Positions 35,432 through 45,168 are shown, numbered from the stretch's first letter. The stretch: 64,000 bases of DNA from Tenacibaculum gallaicum (GCF_003387615.1 NZ_QUNS01000001.1:224143-288142); one strand, 5' to 3'. Notes: generated by a model from the sequence alone, not told the origin. Translations and numbers: made by a program.

Positions 35432-35800
35432 CTACTTATTACTTTTAATACTTGTACTTAATATTTTGTATAAAATCAACCCTAGTTCCTTAATTTTTTC
35501 AGTTAAAACTTTATTTGTAGGGTAATTTTTAGACTTTTCACAAAGAGTTAACCAATACTTGGTTTCATCTAATTCTTTGGTCGCAATCTTTATTTTATGA
35601 ATAAAGTCTGCTTTACTTTCGGCGTTCTGAGCTTCATGTATATTGGCTCCAATACTTGTTCCTGATTTTAACAATTGACGACCAATTACATATTTTCGTT
35701 CGTTTTCTAACTGTTCACAATATTCAATAACCAACAATGCAACTTCTACTGATTTATCTACTACAGGGTTCTTCATTGTTACATTTTCAAATTGATACAT
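35432..35800 (-). CDS. Four-helix-bundle protein (23S rRNA intervening-sequence family)
   Basis: 122 aa (114 if the second ATG at 35776 is used) of the small helical family encoded in intervening sequences of 23S rRNA genes (IVP/S23, TIGR02436): VDKSVEVALLVIEYCEQL, LLKSGTSIGANIHEAQNAES, DFIHKIKIATKELDETKYWL. The GTSIGANIHEAQ block is the family hallmark. The first nine codons lie inside the right inverted repeat. Function unknown; homologues form homopentamers and may bind nucleic acid. It stands between scoA and scoB, which normally touch, so it is an insertion. Confidence 0.92.
   Translation of the reverse strand: MYQFENVTMKNPVVDKSVEVALLVIEYCEQLENERKYVIGRQLLKSGTSIGANIHEAQNAESKADFIHKIKIATKELDETKYWLTLCEKSKNYPTNKVLTEKIKELGLILYKILSTSIKSNK
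35775..35800. repeat. Right terminal inverted repeat of the four-helix-bundle unit
   Basis: Reverse complement of the left repeat with 2 mismatches in 26. On the minus strand it encodes the first codons of the four-helix-bundle gene (MYQFENVT). A further partial copy (TGTTACATTA) follows at 35801-35810. Confidence 0.8.
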
Positions 35801-35817
35801 TGTTACATTATAAGGTA

Positions 35818-36519
35818 TTAGTCTCGTTTACGAACGGTTCGTTGTTCAATTCTCTTCTCATACTTTTCTCCTTGGAAAATGCGTTGTACAAAAATTCCTG
35901 GAATATGAATTTGATTTGGATCTAATTCTCCTACTGGAACTAATTCTTCAACTTCAGCAACTGTTATCGTAGCTGCCCCACACATATTTGGATTAAAGTT
36001 TCTTGAAGTCCCTTTGAATATTAAATTTCCTGCTGCATCACCTTTCCATGCTTTTACAAAGGCAAAATCTGCTTTAAACGCTGGTTCTAAAACATACATT
36101 TTTCCGTCAAACTCACGAGTTTCTTTTCCTTCTGCTACTTCTGTACCATAACCTGCTGGTGTGTAAAAAGCGGGAAAACCTGCTTGTGCAGCCCTACATT
36201 TTTCTGCTAAAGTTCCTTGTGGTGTTAATTCTACTTCTAATTCTCCGGACAACATTTGACGCTCAAACTCATCATTTTCTCCAACATAAGAAGAAATCAT
36301 TTTTTTTATTTGATGATTTTGCAATAACAACCCTAAACCAAAATCATCAACTCCTGCATTATTAGAAATACAAGTAACATCTTTTACTCCTATTTTTACT
36401 AACTCAGCAATAGCATTTTCAGGTATTCCACACAAACCGAACCCTCCTAACATAAAGGTCATGCCGTCTTGTACACCTTGTAATGCTTCTTGTACGTTAT
36501 TTACTTTTTTATTTATCAT
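35818..36519 (-). CDS. scoA: 3-oxoacid CoA-transferase subunit A
   Basis: Partner of ScoB in ketone-body / 3-oxoacid activation. 233 aa. It has [19 protein letters not shown] (CoA-binding glycine motif of the family), [16 protein letters not shown], and [29 protein letters not shown]. The protein is complete, so the insertion after its stop did not damage it. It starts the sco transcript; 60 bases separate it from the PBP gene downstream of which it lies on the same strand. Confidence 0.95.
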   Translation of the reverse strand: MINKKVNNVQEALQGVQDGMTFMLGGFGLCGIPENAIAELVKIGVKDVTCISNNAGVDDFGLGLLLQNHQIKKMISSYVGENDEFERQMLSGELEVELTPQGTLAEKCRAAQAGFPAFYTPAGYGTEVAEGKETREFDGKMYVLEPAFKADFAFVKAWKGDAAGNLIFKGTSRNFNPNMCGAATITVAEVEELVPVGELDPNQIHIPGIFVQRIFQGEKYEKRIEQRTVRKRD

Positions 36520-36579
36520 TATAGTTGTTGTTTTTAAGCTTTACTCAATAAGTGAGGTTTTAAATACGCTACAATTATA

Positions 36580-38856
36580 CTAAAAATCTGTATCGTCTGG
36601 GGCTGTTTCTTCTTCTCCTTCTTTCGTTTCCTCTGTTTTTGAGCAATCTAAATTTATACTTATATTTTTAGGCTTTTCAAAACTTCCTTTACTTACCTCT
36701 AATGTCTTATCTTCATAGCACTTCCTCATAAATATAGCCCATGTAGGTAGCGACATTGTTGCTCCTTGACCATATTTTAATCCTGCAAAATGTGTAGCTC
36801 TATCTTCTCCTCCTGTCCAAACTCCTGTTGCTAAATTAGGAACAATCCCCATAAACCAACCATCTGATTGGTTTTGTGTGGTACCTGTTTTACCTGCAAT
36901 TGGATTGGTAAATTTATAAGGGAAACCTGTTGCAGCATCACCTGCGGAAGTCCATGTTGATCGTAAACGTGCTCCTGAACCTAATCTTGTTACTCCTTGC
37001 ATCAAGTCTAAAATTACATATGCAGATTCTTCACTTAATACTTCTTTGGTTTGAGGTACAAATTCTTCTAAAACAGTTCCGTTTTTATCTTCAATTCGAG
37101 TAACCATTAGTGGACTTACACGTAATCCTTTGTTAGCAAAAGTTGAATATGCACTTACCATTTCTAATAATGATAAATCAATTGCTCCTAATGCGATAGA
37201 CGGATTTGCCTCTAATTTAGACGTTATTCCTGAAGATTCTGCTAGTCGAACTACATTTATTGGTGAAACTTTGTCAATTAGCTGTGCTGTAATTACATTT
37301 ACTGATTTTGCTAAAGCTTCTTTTAACGTAAGTTCCCCTCCATATTTACCTCCTGCATTTTTAGGTGTCCAATCTTTTGGCATTCCATATTTTTCCTTAG
37401 GAATAGTGTATGGTGTGTTTGGCAATTTATCACAAGGTGACATTTTTAATTGATTAATTGCAGTAGCATATACAAAAGGTTTAAACGTAGAACCTACTTG
37501 ACGTTTTTGTTGCTCAACTGCATCATATTTAAAATACTTATGATTTATTCCTCCTACCCAAGCTTTAATGTGACCTGTTTGCGGTTCAATAGAAACTAAC
37601 CCTGAACGTAAAAAGTATTTATAATGGCGTATTGAGTCATAAGGTGTCATTACTGTATCGCGTTCACCTTTCCATGTGAAAATACGCATATCAGTAGCTG
37701 TATTAAAGACCTTATCTATTTCTTTTTCAGATTTACCAGCTGCTTTCATTCGTTTGTAACGATCTGAATTTTGCTTTGCTCTTCTTATTATTTTTTCTAT
37801 TTCTTTTTTGTTTATATCATAAAAAGGAGCTTTTTTATTTCTTTTTTGTTCTTTGTTAAAATAGGCTTGAAGATTGGCCATATGCTCATTTACTGCTTCT
37901 TCTGCATATTGCTGCATACGAGAATCTATCGTAGTATAAATTTTTAATCCGTCTCTATAAATATTATACTCTTCTCCATTTGGCTTTGGATGCTCTTTTA
38001 CCCATTCTTTCAAAATACTTCTTAAATGCTCTCTAAAGTATGTTGCTAAACCATCACTATGACCTTCTCTATTAATATTAAGCCCTAAACCTAGTTTTTG
38101 TAAGGAATCTTTTACCTGTTCAGTAATAAAATCATTTCTATTCATTTGCTTTAAAACAACATTTCTACGTTGTTTTACCATCTCTTTTCTTCTTAATGGA
38201 TTAAAAAGAGAAGAGTTTTTAAGCATTCCTACCAGCATTGCAGATTCTTCTACATCTAGCTCTTTTGGTTCTTTTCCAAAATAAATTCGAGCTGCTGAAC
38301 GAACTCCTACTGCTTGATTTAAGAAATCGTATTTGTTTAAATACATGGTTATGATTTCTTCTTTAGTATATTGACCCTCCAGTTTTACGGCCACTACCCA
38401 TTCTTTTACTTTTTGAAGTACTCTTTTAAAAATATTTCTAGAAGCTTTTCCTGTAAATAGCATTTTTGCTAACTGTTGGGTTATGGTACTTGCTCCTCCA
38501 CTCCCTGGTTTTAAAACGGCTCTTGCTGTTCCTCTAAAATCAATTCCTGAATGTTCATAAAAACGCTCGTCTTCCGTTGAAACCAAGGCTTTCACCATAT
38601 TCTGTGGAATGTCTTTATATTTTATAGGTGTTCTATTTTCAACAGCATATTTCCCTAAAGTTTTACCATCCGAAGAAATAATTTCGGTTGCTAAATTATT
38701 CTCTGGGTTTTCTAACTCCTCAAAAGTTGGCAATGCTCCAAACACTCCCCAAGAAGCTAGTAAAAAAAGTAGGCAAACAAACAGGAAACCTCCTAAAATG
38801 ATACCCCAAAACCATTTAATGTACTTACTAAAACTTGTTGTTTTTTTCTCTGTCAT
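36580..38856 (-). CDS. Class A penicillin-binding protein (PBP1A-type)
   Basis: Polymerises and crosslinks peptidoglycan. 758 aa: one N-terminal transmembrane helix (about 15-37); GT51 glycosyltransferase (about 60-230) with STEDERFYEHSGIDFRG and GASTITQQLAKML; transpeptidase (about 410-710) with the serine box GSTFKPFVY (SxxK), SVN, and GKTGTTQNQSDGW (KTG). A disordered acidic tail closes the protein (EEGEEETAPDDTDF). Its ATG shares one base with the gldH stop (TAATG), so the two are translationally coupled. Confidence 0.95.
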   Translation of the reverse strand: MTEKKTTSFSKYIKWFWGIILGGFLFVCLLFLLASWGVFGALPTFEELENPENNLATEIISSDGKTLGKYAVENRTPIKYKDIPQNMVKALVSTEDERFYEHSGIDFRGTARAVLKPGSGGASTITQQLAKMLFTGKASRNIFKRVLQKVKEWVVAVKLEGQYTKEEIITMYLNKYDFLNQAVGVRSAARIYFGKEPKELDVEESAMLVGMLKNSSLFNPLRRKEMVKQRRNVVLKQMNRNDFITEQVKDSLQKLGLGLNINREGHSDGLATYFREHLRSILKEWVKEHPKPNGEEYNIYRDGLKIYTTIDSRMQQYAEEAVNEHMANLQAYFNKEQKRNKKAPFYDINKKEIEKIIRRAKQNSDRYKRMKAAGKSEKEIDKVFNTATDMRIFTWKGERDTVMTPYDSIRHYKYFLRSGLVSIEPQTGHIKAWVGGINHKYFKYDAVEQQKRQVGSTFKPFVYATAINQLKMSPCDKLPNTPYTIPKEKYGMPKDWTPKNAGGKYGGELTLKEALAKSVNVITAQLIDKVSPINVVRLAESSGITSKLEANPSIALGAIDLSLLEMVSAYSTFANKGLRVSPLMVTRIEDKNGTVLEEFVPQTKEVLSEESAYVILDLMQGVTRLGSGARLRSTWTSAGDAATGFPYKFTNPIAGKTGTTQNQSDGWFMGIVPNLATGVWTGGEDRATHFAGLKYGQGATMSLPTWAIFMRKCYEDKTLEVSKGSFEKPKNISINLDCSKTEETKEGEEETAPDDTDF

Positions 38857-39341
38857 TACTTTATTTTTTCAATTCTAAACCCTACATGAGTTATCCCTTT
38901 CAGTTCTTCAACACCTTCTATTTCTCCATTTTTTCGCATGGCTTGTCGAACTTTAAAAGTATACTCTCCTTTGCGGGGAAACGTTATGTTTTCTTTATAA
39001 AAAAGTTTGTTTTCTTTAATATCAGTAAAACCCTGTCCTAAAAACTTCCCTCTAACATCTGCCATATCATACTCCAATGTATCTATGATTATTTGCCCAT
39101 CAGGAAAATTCATTTGTGTAATTAAAAAAAGATTACTGTATGCATAATCTTTATTATTTCTAAGGTTTATAAAAAGGTTTTTCTTACCAATAGAATCGTT
39201 AATTGGAAATGTAAATTGTATTGCATTTTTTTTATTCCATGAACTTTTTGGAAGCGCCAGATAGTTGTCAAACTCACTATTTGAATCACATGAAGCAAAT
39301 AGCGTAGCTACTAAAAAAATGATGCCAATTTTACTTCTCAT
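38856..39341 (-). CDS. gldH: Gliding motility lipoprotein GldH
   Basis: 161 aa from ATG 39341. Signal peptide with lipobox FASC (Cys18); the mature part has KSSWNKKNAIQFTFPINDS, LFINLRNNKDYAYSNLFLI and GITHVGFRIEKI, the GldH pattern. GldH is needed for gliding and chitin use in F. johnsoniae. The open frame extends upstream as far as 39671, but that part is a shifted reading of the Lys/Asn-rich ricT tail and is not coding. It overlaps ricT by 11 bases and PBP1A by 1. Confidence 0.92.
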   Translation of the reverse strand: MRSKIGIIFLVATLFASCDSNSEFDNYLALPKSSWNKKNAIQFTFPINDSIGKKNLFINLRNNKDYAYSNLFLITQMNFPDGQIIIDTLEYDMADVRGKFLGQGFTDIKENKLFYKENITFPRKGEYTFKVRQAMRKNGEIEGVEELKGITHVGFRIEKIK

Positions 39342-40761
39342 TATTGGTGTTATCTTTATTATCGTTATTGTTTTTTTTACGTTGATTGTTGTTTTTTCTT
39401 CTTTGGTTTTTTTGCTTTTTATGTTGCCCTTGTGGTTTTTCAGCTGTATTACCTTCTGGTTTAGGTTTTCTGCTTCTTGGGTTGTTTTTAGGTTTTGGTT
39501 TCCTATTATCAACTCTCTTCTTTTCTGTTTTCTGACCTCCTTCAGTCTTTGCAGGTTTTCCTTGTGGCTTTTTGTTTCTAGGTGTAGAAGGTTGTTTATC
39601 TGCTTGTTTCTTATTTGTTGGGTTTCTTTTCTTACGTCTATTATTTTTACGTCCTTTTTTAGGCACATCAAAACGTGTTAAACTGTCTTGGCCAACAACA
39701 TTTTCAAAATCAACAGAAACTTCTTCAGTAATTTCTAATTCGTACTCTTCTAACGGTAAAGCAAGTTCATTATTTTTATTTAATTCTATAATCTCTTGAA
39801 CTTGATCTAACGACAGTTTATACCATTTAAAACTTTCTTCCTTGTAGGTATACCAAAGTAATTTTTTGAAGATGTCCATTTTAACGAAAACAGCATCTCC
39901 TTTTTCTGTTTTTAGTACTTTGTCTTGTTTAGGGAAACTTTGTAACGCATCTAAATACGTATCTAATTCATAATTCAAACAGCATTTTAACTTACCACAC
40001 TGTCCTGCTAACTTTAGCGGATTTAATGATAACTGCTGATAACGAGCTGCTGCGGTATTTACTTTTCTAAAATCGGTTAACCAAGTTGAGCAACATAGTT
40101 CTCTACCACAAGAACCTATTCCCCCTAAACGGGCTGCTTCTTGACGCATACCAACCTGACGCATTTCTACACGAATAGAAAAAGCACTAGCCAGATCACG
40201 AATTAACTGACGAAAGTCTACACGTTCATCTGCTGTGTAATAAAAAGTAGCTTTTGTTCCATCTCCCTGATATTCAACATCAGAAAGTTTCATTTTTAAG
40301 CCTAAACGACTAATAATTTCTCTTCCTTTTCGTTGGGTTTCTTGCTCGCGATCACGAGCAGTTTGCCAAACATCAATATCTTTTTGAGATGCTTTTCTGT
40401 AAATTTTCTTTACATCATCACTATCTGCAGTAATTTTTCTTTTTTTCATTTGAACTCTTACAAGCTCTCCTGCTAAAGAAACAATACCAACATCGTGTCC
40501 TGAAGATCCTTCAACCGCAACCACATCTCCCATAGAAAGGGTTAGGTTTTCAGGATTTTTATAAAAGTGTTTTCGTCCGTTTTTAAAACGGACTTCAAAA
40601 ACATTAAATGGAGCTTCACCCGTAGGTAAAGTCATGTTCGATAACCAATCAAAAACAGCGAGCTTATTTCCACTTCCACATGTGCCCGTAGCACAATTTC
40701 CGTTACTCTTACAGCCATTCGGCACACCGCTTTTGTTAGTTGAGCAACTGCTACAACTCAT
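39331..40761 (-). CDS. ricT: RicT-like PSP1-domain protein with basic tail
   Basis: 476 aa. The PSP1 core (about 35-285) carries the Cys pattern of RicT/YaaT: GIGSCGRELCCSTWL and LAGQCGKLKCCLNYELDTYLD, which bind Fe-S clusters in the Bacillus RicTAF complex that governs RNA processing by RNase Y. Two unusual ends: a Cys-rich N-terminus (residues 2-28 with seven Cys, CSSCSTNKSG...) and a C-terminal tail of about 110 residues rich in Lys, Arg, Asn, Gln and Pro (from about 365), which looks disordered and RNA-binding. First gene of a coupled ricT-gldH-PBP1A row. Confidence 0.85.
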   Translation of the reverse strand: MSCSSCSTNKSGVPNGCKSNGNCATGTCGSGNKLAVFDWLSNMTLPTGEAPFNVFEVRFKNGRKHFYKNPENLTLSMGDVVAVEGSSGHDVGIVSLAGELVRVQMKKRKITADSDDVKKIYRKASQKDIDVWQTARDREQETQRKGREIISRLGLKMKLSDVEYQGDGTKATFYYTADERVDFRQLIRDLASAFSIRVEMRQVGMRQEAARLGGIGSCGRELCCSTWLTDFRKVNTAAARYQQLSLNPLKLAGQCGKLKCCLNYELDTYLDALQSFPKQDKVLKTEKGDAVFVKMDIFKKLLWYTYKEESFKWYKLSLDQVQEIIELNKNNELALPLEEYELEITEEVSVDFENVVGQDSLTRFDVPKKGRKNNRRKKRNPTNKKQADKQPSTPRNKKPQGKPAKTEGGQKTEKKRVDNRKPKPKNNPRSRKPKPEGNTAEKPQGQHKKQKNQRRKNNNQRKKNNNDNKDNTNNEK

Positions 40762-40929
40762 ACGATAGTATATTTTTTTGAAATGTTTTTTAAACCTGTG
40801 GTATTTACAGTATCAAAAAACATTTTTATTATTTGATTTTCAGTTGTATAAAATTTATCTTATAACAACTATCCTTAATCTGTAAAGATACATATTCTAA
40901 TGAAAAGTGAAAATTGATTTTTTTGTTAA

Positions 40930-40966
40930 AAAAAACGCCACTTTTTAGTTAAAAGCAGCGTTTTTT
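40930..40966 (-). terminator. Terminator of glnS
   Basis: Stem AAAAAACGC/GCGTTTTTT (40930-40938 with 40958-40966) plus CTTTT/AAAAG inside a CA/CA internal loop; T-run on the minus strand. The remaining 227-base gap between ricT and glnS shows nothing else clear. Confidence 0.8.
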
Positions 40967-40988
40967 ATTTGTTTTATACCTTTTGGCA

Positions 40989-42680
40989 CTATTTATTCTT
41001 TTTCGCCCAATTATCTCGTAATCCAACAGTTTTATTGAATACTAAATTTTCGGGTGTTGAATCGTCATCAACATTAAAATACCCTAAACGTTGGAACTGA
41101 AAACGGTCTCCAATTTTTGCTGTTTGTAAACTTGGTTCAACATAAGCCGTGATTTTTTCTAACGAATTTGGATTTAAAAACGCCATAAAGTCTTTGTCTT
41201 TGTGACTGTCTGGTGCTTCATCTGAAAACAACCTGTCATACGCTCTTACCTCAGCTTTTACCGCGTGTTTTACCGACACCCAATGTAAGGTTCCTTTTAC
41301 CTTACGCTTACTTTCTTCGGTTCCACTTCCTGATTTTGTTAATGGGTCGTACGTACAGTGAATTACAGTAATATTTCCATTTTCGTCTTTTTCCACGCTA
41401 TTAGCTGTAATAAAATATGCATTCTTTAAACGGACTTCTTTTCCTAATTTTAAACGGAAGAACTTTTTGTTTGCTTCTTCTCTAAAATCTTCACGTTCTA
41501 TATAAATTTCTCTTGAAAAAGGCACTTCTCTCGTTCCAGCATTTTCATCTTCTGGATTGTTTTCTGCAATTAAGATTTCTTCTTGATCTTCTGGGTAATT
41601 ATCTATCACCACTTTTACTGGATCTAAAACTCCCATCACTCGATTCGCTGTTTTGTTTAAATCTTCACGGATTTTAAACTCTAACAATGCTACATCAATC
41701 ACATTTTCACGCTTAGAAACTCCTACAGTATCCACAAAACTACGAATAGCTGCCGGTGTGTACCCACGACGACGCAACCCTGAAATGGTTGGCATACGTG
41801 GATCATCCCATCCAGAAACGATTCCTTCTCCCACCAATTTCATCAACTTACGTTTACTCATTACCGTATAACTTAAGTTTAAACGTGAGAATTCTCTTTG
41901 TTTTGGTGGTAATGGGTATTCTGATTGACTATATTCATACACATTATCTCTAAACCAATTATAAAGTTCACGGTGAGGTTTGAACTCTAATGAACATAGT
42001 GAATGAGAGATTTGTTCGATATAATCACTTTCACCATGGGTCCAGTCATACATTGGGTAGATTACCCAGTCACTTCCTGTACGATGGTGTTCTTTCTTTA
42101 AAATACGATACATAATAGGGTCGCGCATTAACATGTTTGGTGAAGCCATGTCTATTTTAGCGCGCAATACATGAGAGCCTTCTTCAAATTCACCGTTTTT
42201 CATACGTGTGAATAAATCTAAATTCTCTTCAATACTTCTATCTCTATTCGGACCTGCTACTCCTGATTCCGTTGGCGTTCCTTTTTGTTCTGCCATTGCC
42301 TCAGAAGATTGGTTATCTACGTATGCTTTCCCATCTTTAATCAATTGAACTGCCCAATCGTATAATTGCTGGAAATAATCAGAAGAATAACATTCTTTTT
42401 CCCATTGATATCCTAACCAAGATACATCACGCTTAATAGCATCTACATATTCTTGCTCTTCTTTTGCTGGGTTTGTATCATCAAAACGAAGATTTACTGG
42501 AGCACTGTATTTTTCTCCTAAACCAAAACTAATACCAATAGCTTTTGTATGTCCTATATGTAAGTATCCGTTTGGTTCTGGCGGAAAACGAAAACGCAAA
42601 TTTTCTTTTGGCATTCCATTTGCCAAATCTTCTTCAACAATTTGCTCTAAAAAATTCAATGATTTCTTTTCTTCTGACAT
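40989..42680 (-). CDS. glnS: Glutaminyl-tRNA synthetase
   Basis: Charges tRNA-Gln directly. 563 aa. Class I signatures: FPPEPNGYLHIGHTKAI (HIGH) and TVMSKRKLMKLV (MSK, the KMSKS loop). The C-terminal beta-barrel anticodon-binding domains cover about 345-560. Presence of a GlnRS means the organism need not rely on GatCAB for Gln-tRNA. Single-gene transcript with its own terminator. Confidence 0.97.
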   Translation of the reverse strand: MSEEKKSLNFLEQIVEEDLANGMPKENLRFRFPPEPNGYLHIGHTKAIGISFGLGEKYSAPVNLRFDDTNPAKEEQEYVDAIKRDVSWLGYQWEKECYSSDYFQQLYDWAVQLIKDGKAYVDNQSSEAMAEQKGTPTESGVAGPNRDRSIEENLDLFTRMKNGEFEEGSHVLRAKIDMASPNMLMRDPIMYRILKKEHHRTGSDWVIYPMYDWTHGESDYIEQISHSLCSLEFKPHRELYNWFRDNVYEYSQSEYPLPPKQREFSRLNLSYTVMSKRKLMKLVGEGIVSGWDDPRMPTISGLRRRGYTPAAIRSFVDTVGVSKRENVIDVALLEFKIREDLNKTANRVMGVLDPVKVVIDNYPEDQEEILIAENNPEDENAGTREVPFSREIYIEREDFREEANKKFFRLKLGKEVRLKNAYFITANSVEKDENGNITVIHCTYDPLTKSGSGTEESKRKVKGTLHWVSVKHAVKAEVRAYDRLFSDEAPDSHKDKDFMAFLNPNSLEKITAYVEPSLQTAKIGDRFQFQRLGYFNVDDDSTPENLVFNKTVGLRDNWAKKNK

Positions 42681-42774
42681 CTTTATAAATTATGTACGTG
42701 TTCTATTTTTACAGCCTTCTATAGTTTTCTCTTAAAATAGAATCAATCAAGAGCTTCCTAAAAGGTCTAAGCAA

Positions 42775-42782
42775 CAAAATTA
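42775..42782 (-). promoter_or_regulatory. Candidate -7 element of glnS
   Basis: The minus strand reads TAATTTTG, an exact TAnnTTTG match, giving a leader of about 90 bases. No convincing -33 TTG at the right distance, so this is tentative. The 214-base gap otherwise holds the M1-peptidase terminator. Confidence 0.35.
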
Positions 42783-42840
42783 CATAGAATCTATGAGATA
42801 ATTACACAAAGAAAATTATGGATTAAGTTTTAGCAATAAA

Positions 42841-42872
42841 AAAACGGAAAACCTATATAGATTTTCCGTTTT
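42841..42872 (-). terminator. Terminator of the M1 peptidase operon
   Basis: Perfect 11-bp stem AAAACGGAAAA/TTTTCCGTTTT (42841-42851 with 42862-42872), 10-base loop, followed on the minus strand by a run of T. Confidence 0.85.
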
Positions 42873-42894
42873 AATAATTTTATTTGGCTTGAAC

Positions 42895-44745
42895 TTACTT
42901 TCCGTAAGAGTTGTTTTCCTGATTTACATCTGCCATTAATTTAGATGGATCTATCTCAACTGATTTCACCTCTTTTTTTGTTGTAAAAGTGTACGTTGGA
43001 TGTGCAAAAGTCCAGTCTGTAATAACTGTAGCATTGGTTGGTTTTTCTCCACGCATCATACGTAACGGAATATTAAATGATTCTTTTGAACCGTCAGTAT
43101 ACGTTACCTCAACATCAATTGGCATTGGCATTTTACCAATACGTTCTAAGGTAACTTCTTTTCCGTTTACTGATTTAATTCCGTAATCAATAGTATGTGT
43201 CGTTTGTGTCCATTCATTCAAATACCAATCTAACTGAAGTCCTGAAACTTTTTCAGCAGTACGTTTTATATCATTTGGTGTTGGATGTTTAAAAGAAAAG
43301 TCTTCAAAATACTTTTGTAACGTTTTTGCTACATTTTCTTTTCCGATAACATATTCTAACTGAGATAAGAAAATGTTTCCTTTTGAGTAACTAGCTACTC
43401 CATACGCTGTGTTCGTATGATATCTATCAGCGTGCGTTGTTAAAGGCTCTTCCATATTATTCTTTACCACGTAATTATATCCTCGGTAAGAACCTGCATG
43501 TGGATTTTCTTTTCCTTCTCCTAAAATCTCGTTTTCTGCTTTGTTTGAAATATAGGTGGTGAACCCTTCATCCATCCAAGGGTGCTTGCTTTCGTTAGTT
43601 GCTAATAAGAATTGGAACCAAGTATGTGCTAATTCGTGTGCTGTTACTCCAAATAAGCTTCCCCATTTACGTTGTCCTGTAATTAAAGTACACATTGCAT
43701 ACTCCATACCTCCATCTCCTCCTTGGATAACCGAGTATTGCCTGTATGGGTATTGACCAATATGTGAACCAAAATAACCCATTAACTCTGCTGTCTTAGG
43801 TTGTAATTTTTTCCAATTCTCTAAATATTCAGCATCTAATGTTTTTTTGTATAAAAAGTGTAAATCTACTCCATTATCCATTTTATAAGTATCGTGAATA
43901 AACTCTGGATCTGCTCCCCAAGTAAAGTCATGTACATTTGGCGCTGTAAATTTCCAAGTTAATTTATCTCCTGACGGAAGATTTAAAGGTTTTGCTTTGT
44001 CTTCGTAACCATGACCTACTTCCTGCGGATTTTGCACATATCCTGTTCCTCCTACTACATAGTTTTTGTCAATATGAAGTGTTACATCGAAATTACCCCA
44101 AACTCCGTGAAATTCTCTCCCTAAGTATGGCGGTGTATGCCAACCTTCAAAATCGTATTCAGCCATTTTAGGGTACCATTGTGTCATTGACAAAGCAACT
44201 CCTTCTGCGCTATTACGTCCCGAACGGCGGATTTGTTTTGGCACTTGTGCATCAAAAATCATATCAAACGTTACACTTTCTCCTGGTTGAATTGACTTAT
44301 TTAGTGTAACTTCTAAAATGGTTCCAATAGTTTCATGCTTTACTACTGATCCATTTTGTTTTAAAGAGTTTACTTTAATATATCCTATTTCTGAAGGTGT
44401 TAATTTACTAATGCGATCTCCTACTCTCCTGTCCGGGTCTTGAATATTTCTTGAACGAGCATCCATTTGAGAGTTTGGCTGAAACGCATTGAAGTATAAG
44501 TGATAGAATACTTTATTTAACGCATCTGGTGAGTTGTTTGTATACACCAATTTTTGTGTTCCTTTGTATTGATATGTTTTAACATCCATATCAATATCCA
44601 TGGTATAATCAACATGTTGTTGCCAATACGCTTGGTTTGATTGCTTGTGTACTTTTGTTTTTGTTACGGTTTTGTTTTTTGTACTATTTACAGTAGCACA
44701 AGAAATAACCGGTAACAATAAAAGGCTTAAGATTATTTTCTTCAT
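42895..44745 (-). CDS. M1-family zinc aminopeptidase, lipoprotein
   Basis: 616 aa. Lipobox VISC (Cys16), then a beta-rich N-terminal domain (to about 265) and the thermolysin-like catalytic domain: substrate motif GGMEYAM (345-351), zinc site H370-E371-L-A-H374 with the third ligand E393 in WMDEGFTTY. The C-terminal helical domain of full-length M1 enzymes is short. It trims N-terminal residues from peptides at the periplasmic face of the envelope. Begins 1 base after the 134-aa gene. Confidence 0.93.
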   Translation of the reverse strand: MKKIILSLLLLPVISCATVNSTKNKTVTKTKVHKQSNQAYWQQHVDYTMDIDMDVKTYQYKGTQKLVYTNNSPDALNKVFYHLYFNAFQPNSQMDARSRNIQDPDRRVGDRISKLTPSEIGYIKVNSLKQNGSVVKHETIGTILEVTLNKSIQPGESVTFDMIFDAQVPKQIRRSGRNSAEGVALSMTQWYPKMAEYDFEGWHTPPYLGREFHGVWGNFDVTLHIDKNYVVGGTGYVQNPQEVGHGYEDKAKPLNLPSGDKLTWKFTAPNVHDFTWGADPEFIHDTYKMDNGVDLHFLYKKTLDAEYLENWKKLQPKTAELMGYFGSHIGQYPYRQYSVIQGGDGGMEYAMCTLITGQRKWGSLFGVTAHELAHTWFQFLLATNESKHPWMDEGFTTYISNKAENEILGEGKENPHAGSYRGYNYVVKNNMEEPLTTHADRYHTNTAYGVASYSKGNIFLSQLEYVIGKENVAKTLQKYFEDFSFKHPTPNDIKRTAEKVSGLQLDWYLNEWTQTTHTIDYGIKSVNGKEVTLERIGKMPMPIDVEVTYTDGSKESFNIPLRMMRGEKPTNATVITDWTFAHPTYTFTTKKEVKSVEIDPSKLMADVNQENNSYGK

Positions 44746-44746
44746 A

Positions 44747-45151
44747 TTAAACTGGTTTAATTCCCATTGAGGTTAGTGTTTTCTTAAAGTCATTTAGTTC
44801 TTTTTCGTTTTTTAGCACTGGAAAACTACGCCTTTTTCCGTTACGTAACTTTAGAAAAACTCGTTCTTTTCCATAAACTTTCCTTGTTTCTATTCCTTCA
44901 ATTTCATCAAGCAGGTATTTAGATTTCCATGATCTTTTTACCACATAATAAAATATTACTACTACAGAAACTACTGCAAGTAAAAACATAAAAACAAAAA
45001 GAGTTTCATTGTTTTTATAACTCATTAAATACAACTGAACTCCCATATTAATTCCATTAATTAACATCAAAGAAATAATTAACCATGAATGCATTGGCAC
45101 TTCATCTTTAATTGTTAATTCTTGTGTTTTCTTATTGAATTCTAGTTGCAT
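44747..45151 (-). CDS. Small membrane protein upstream of the M1 peptidase
   Basis: 134 aa. A beta-like N-terminus (QLEFNKKTQELTIKDEV), two transmembrane helices (about 24-45 and 51-72), and a basic C-terminal part (KVYGKERVFLKLRNGKRRSFPV) that looks like a small PH-like domain facing the cytoplasm. I do not recognise a family. It sits 1 base ahead of the M1 peptidase gene and directly after the S8 terminator, so it probably starts the peptidase transcript. Confidence 0.65.
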   Translation of the reverse strand: MQLEFNKKTQELTIKDEVPMHSWLIISLMLINGINMGVQLYLMSYKNNETLFVFMFLLAVVSVVVIFYYVVKRSWKSKYLLDEIEGIETRKVYGKERVFLKLRNGKRRSFPVLKNEKELNDFKKTLTSMGIKPV

Positions 45152-45168
45152 TGTGTTTTCTTATAACA

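Noticed and set aside
39342..39671. N-terminal extension of gldH of about 110 residues
   Set aside because: This is the Lys/Asn-rich ricT tail read in another frame; the lipoprotein signal begins at 39341.
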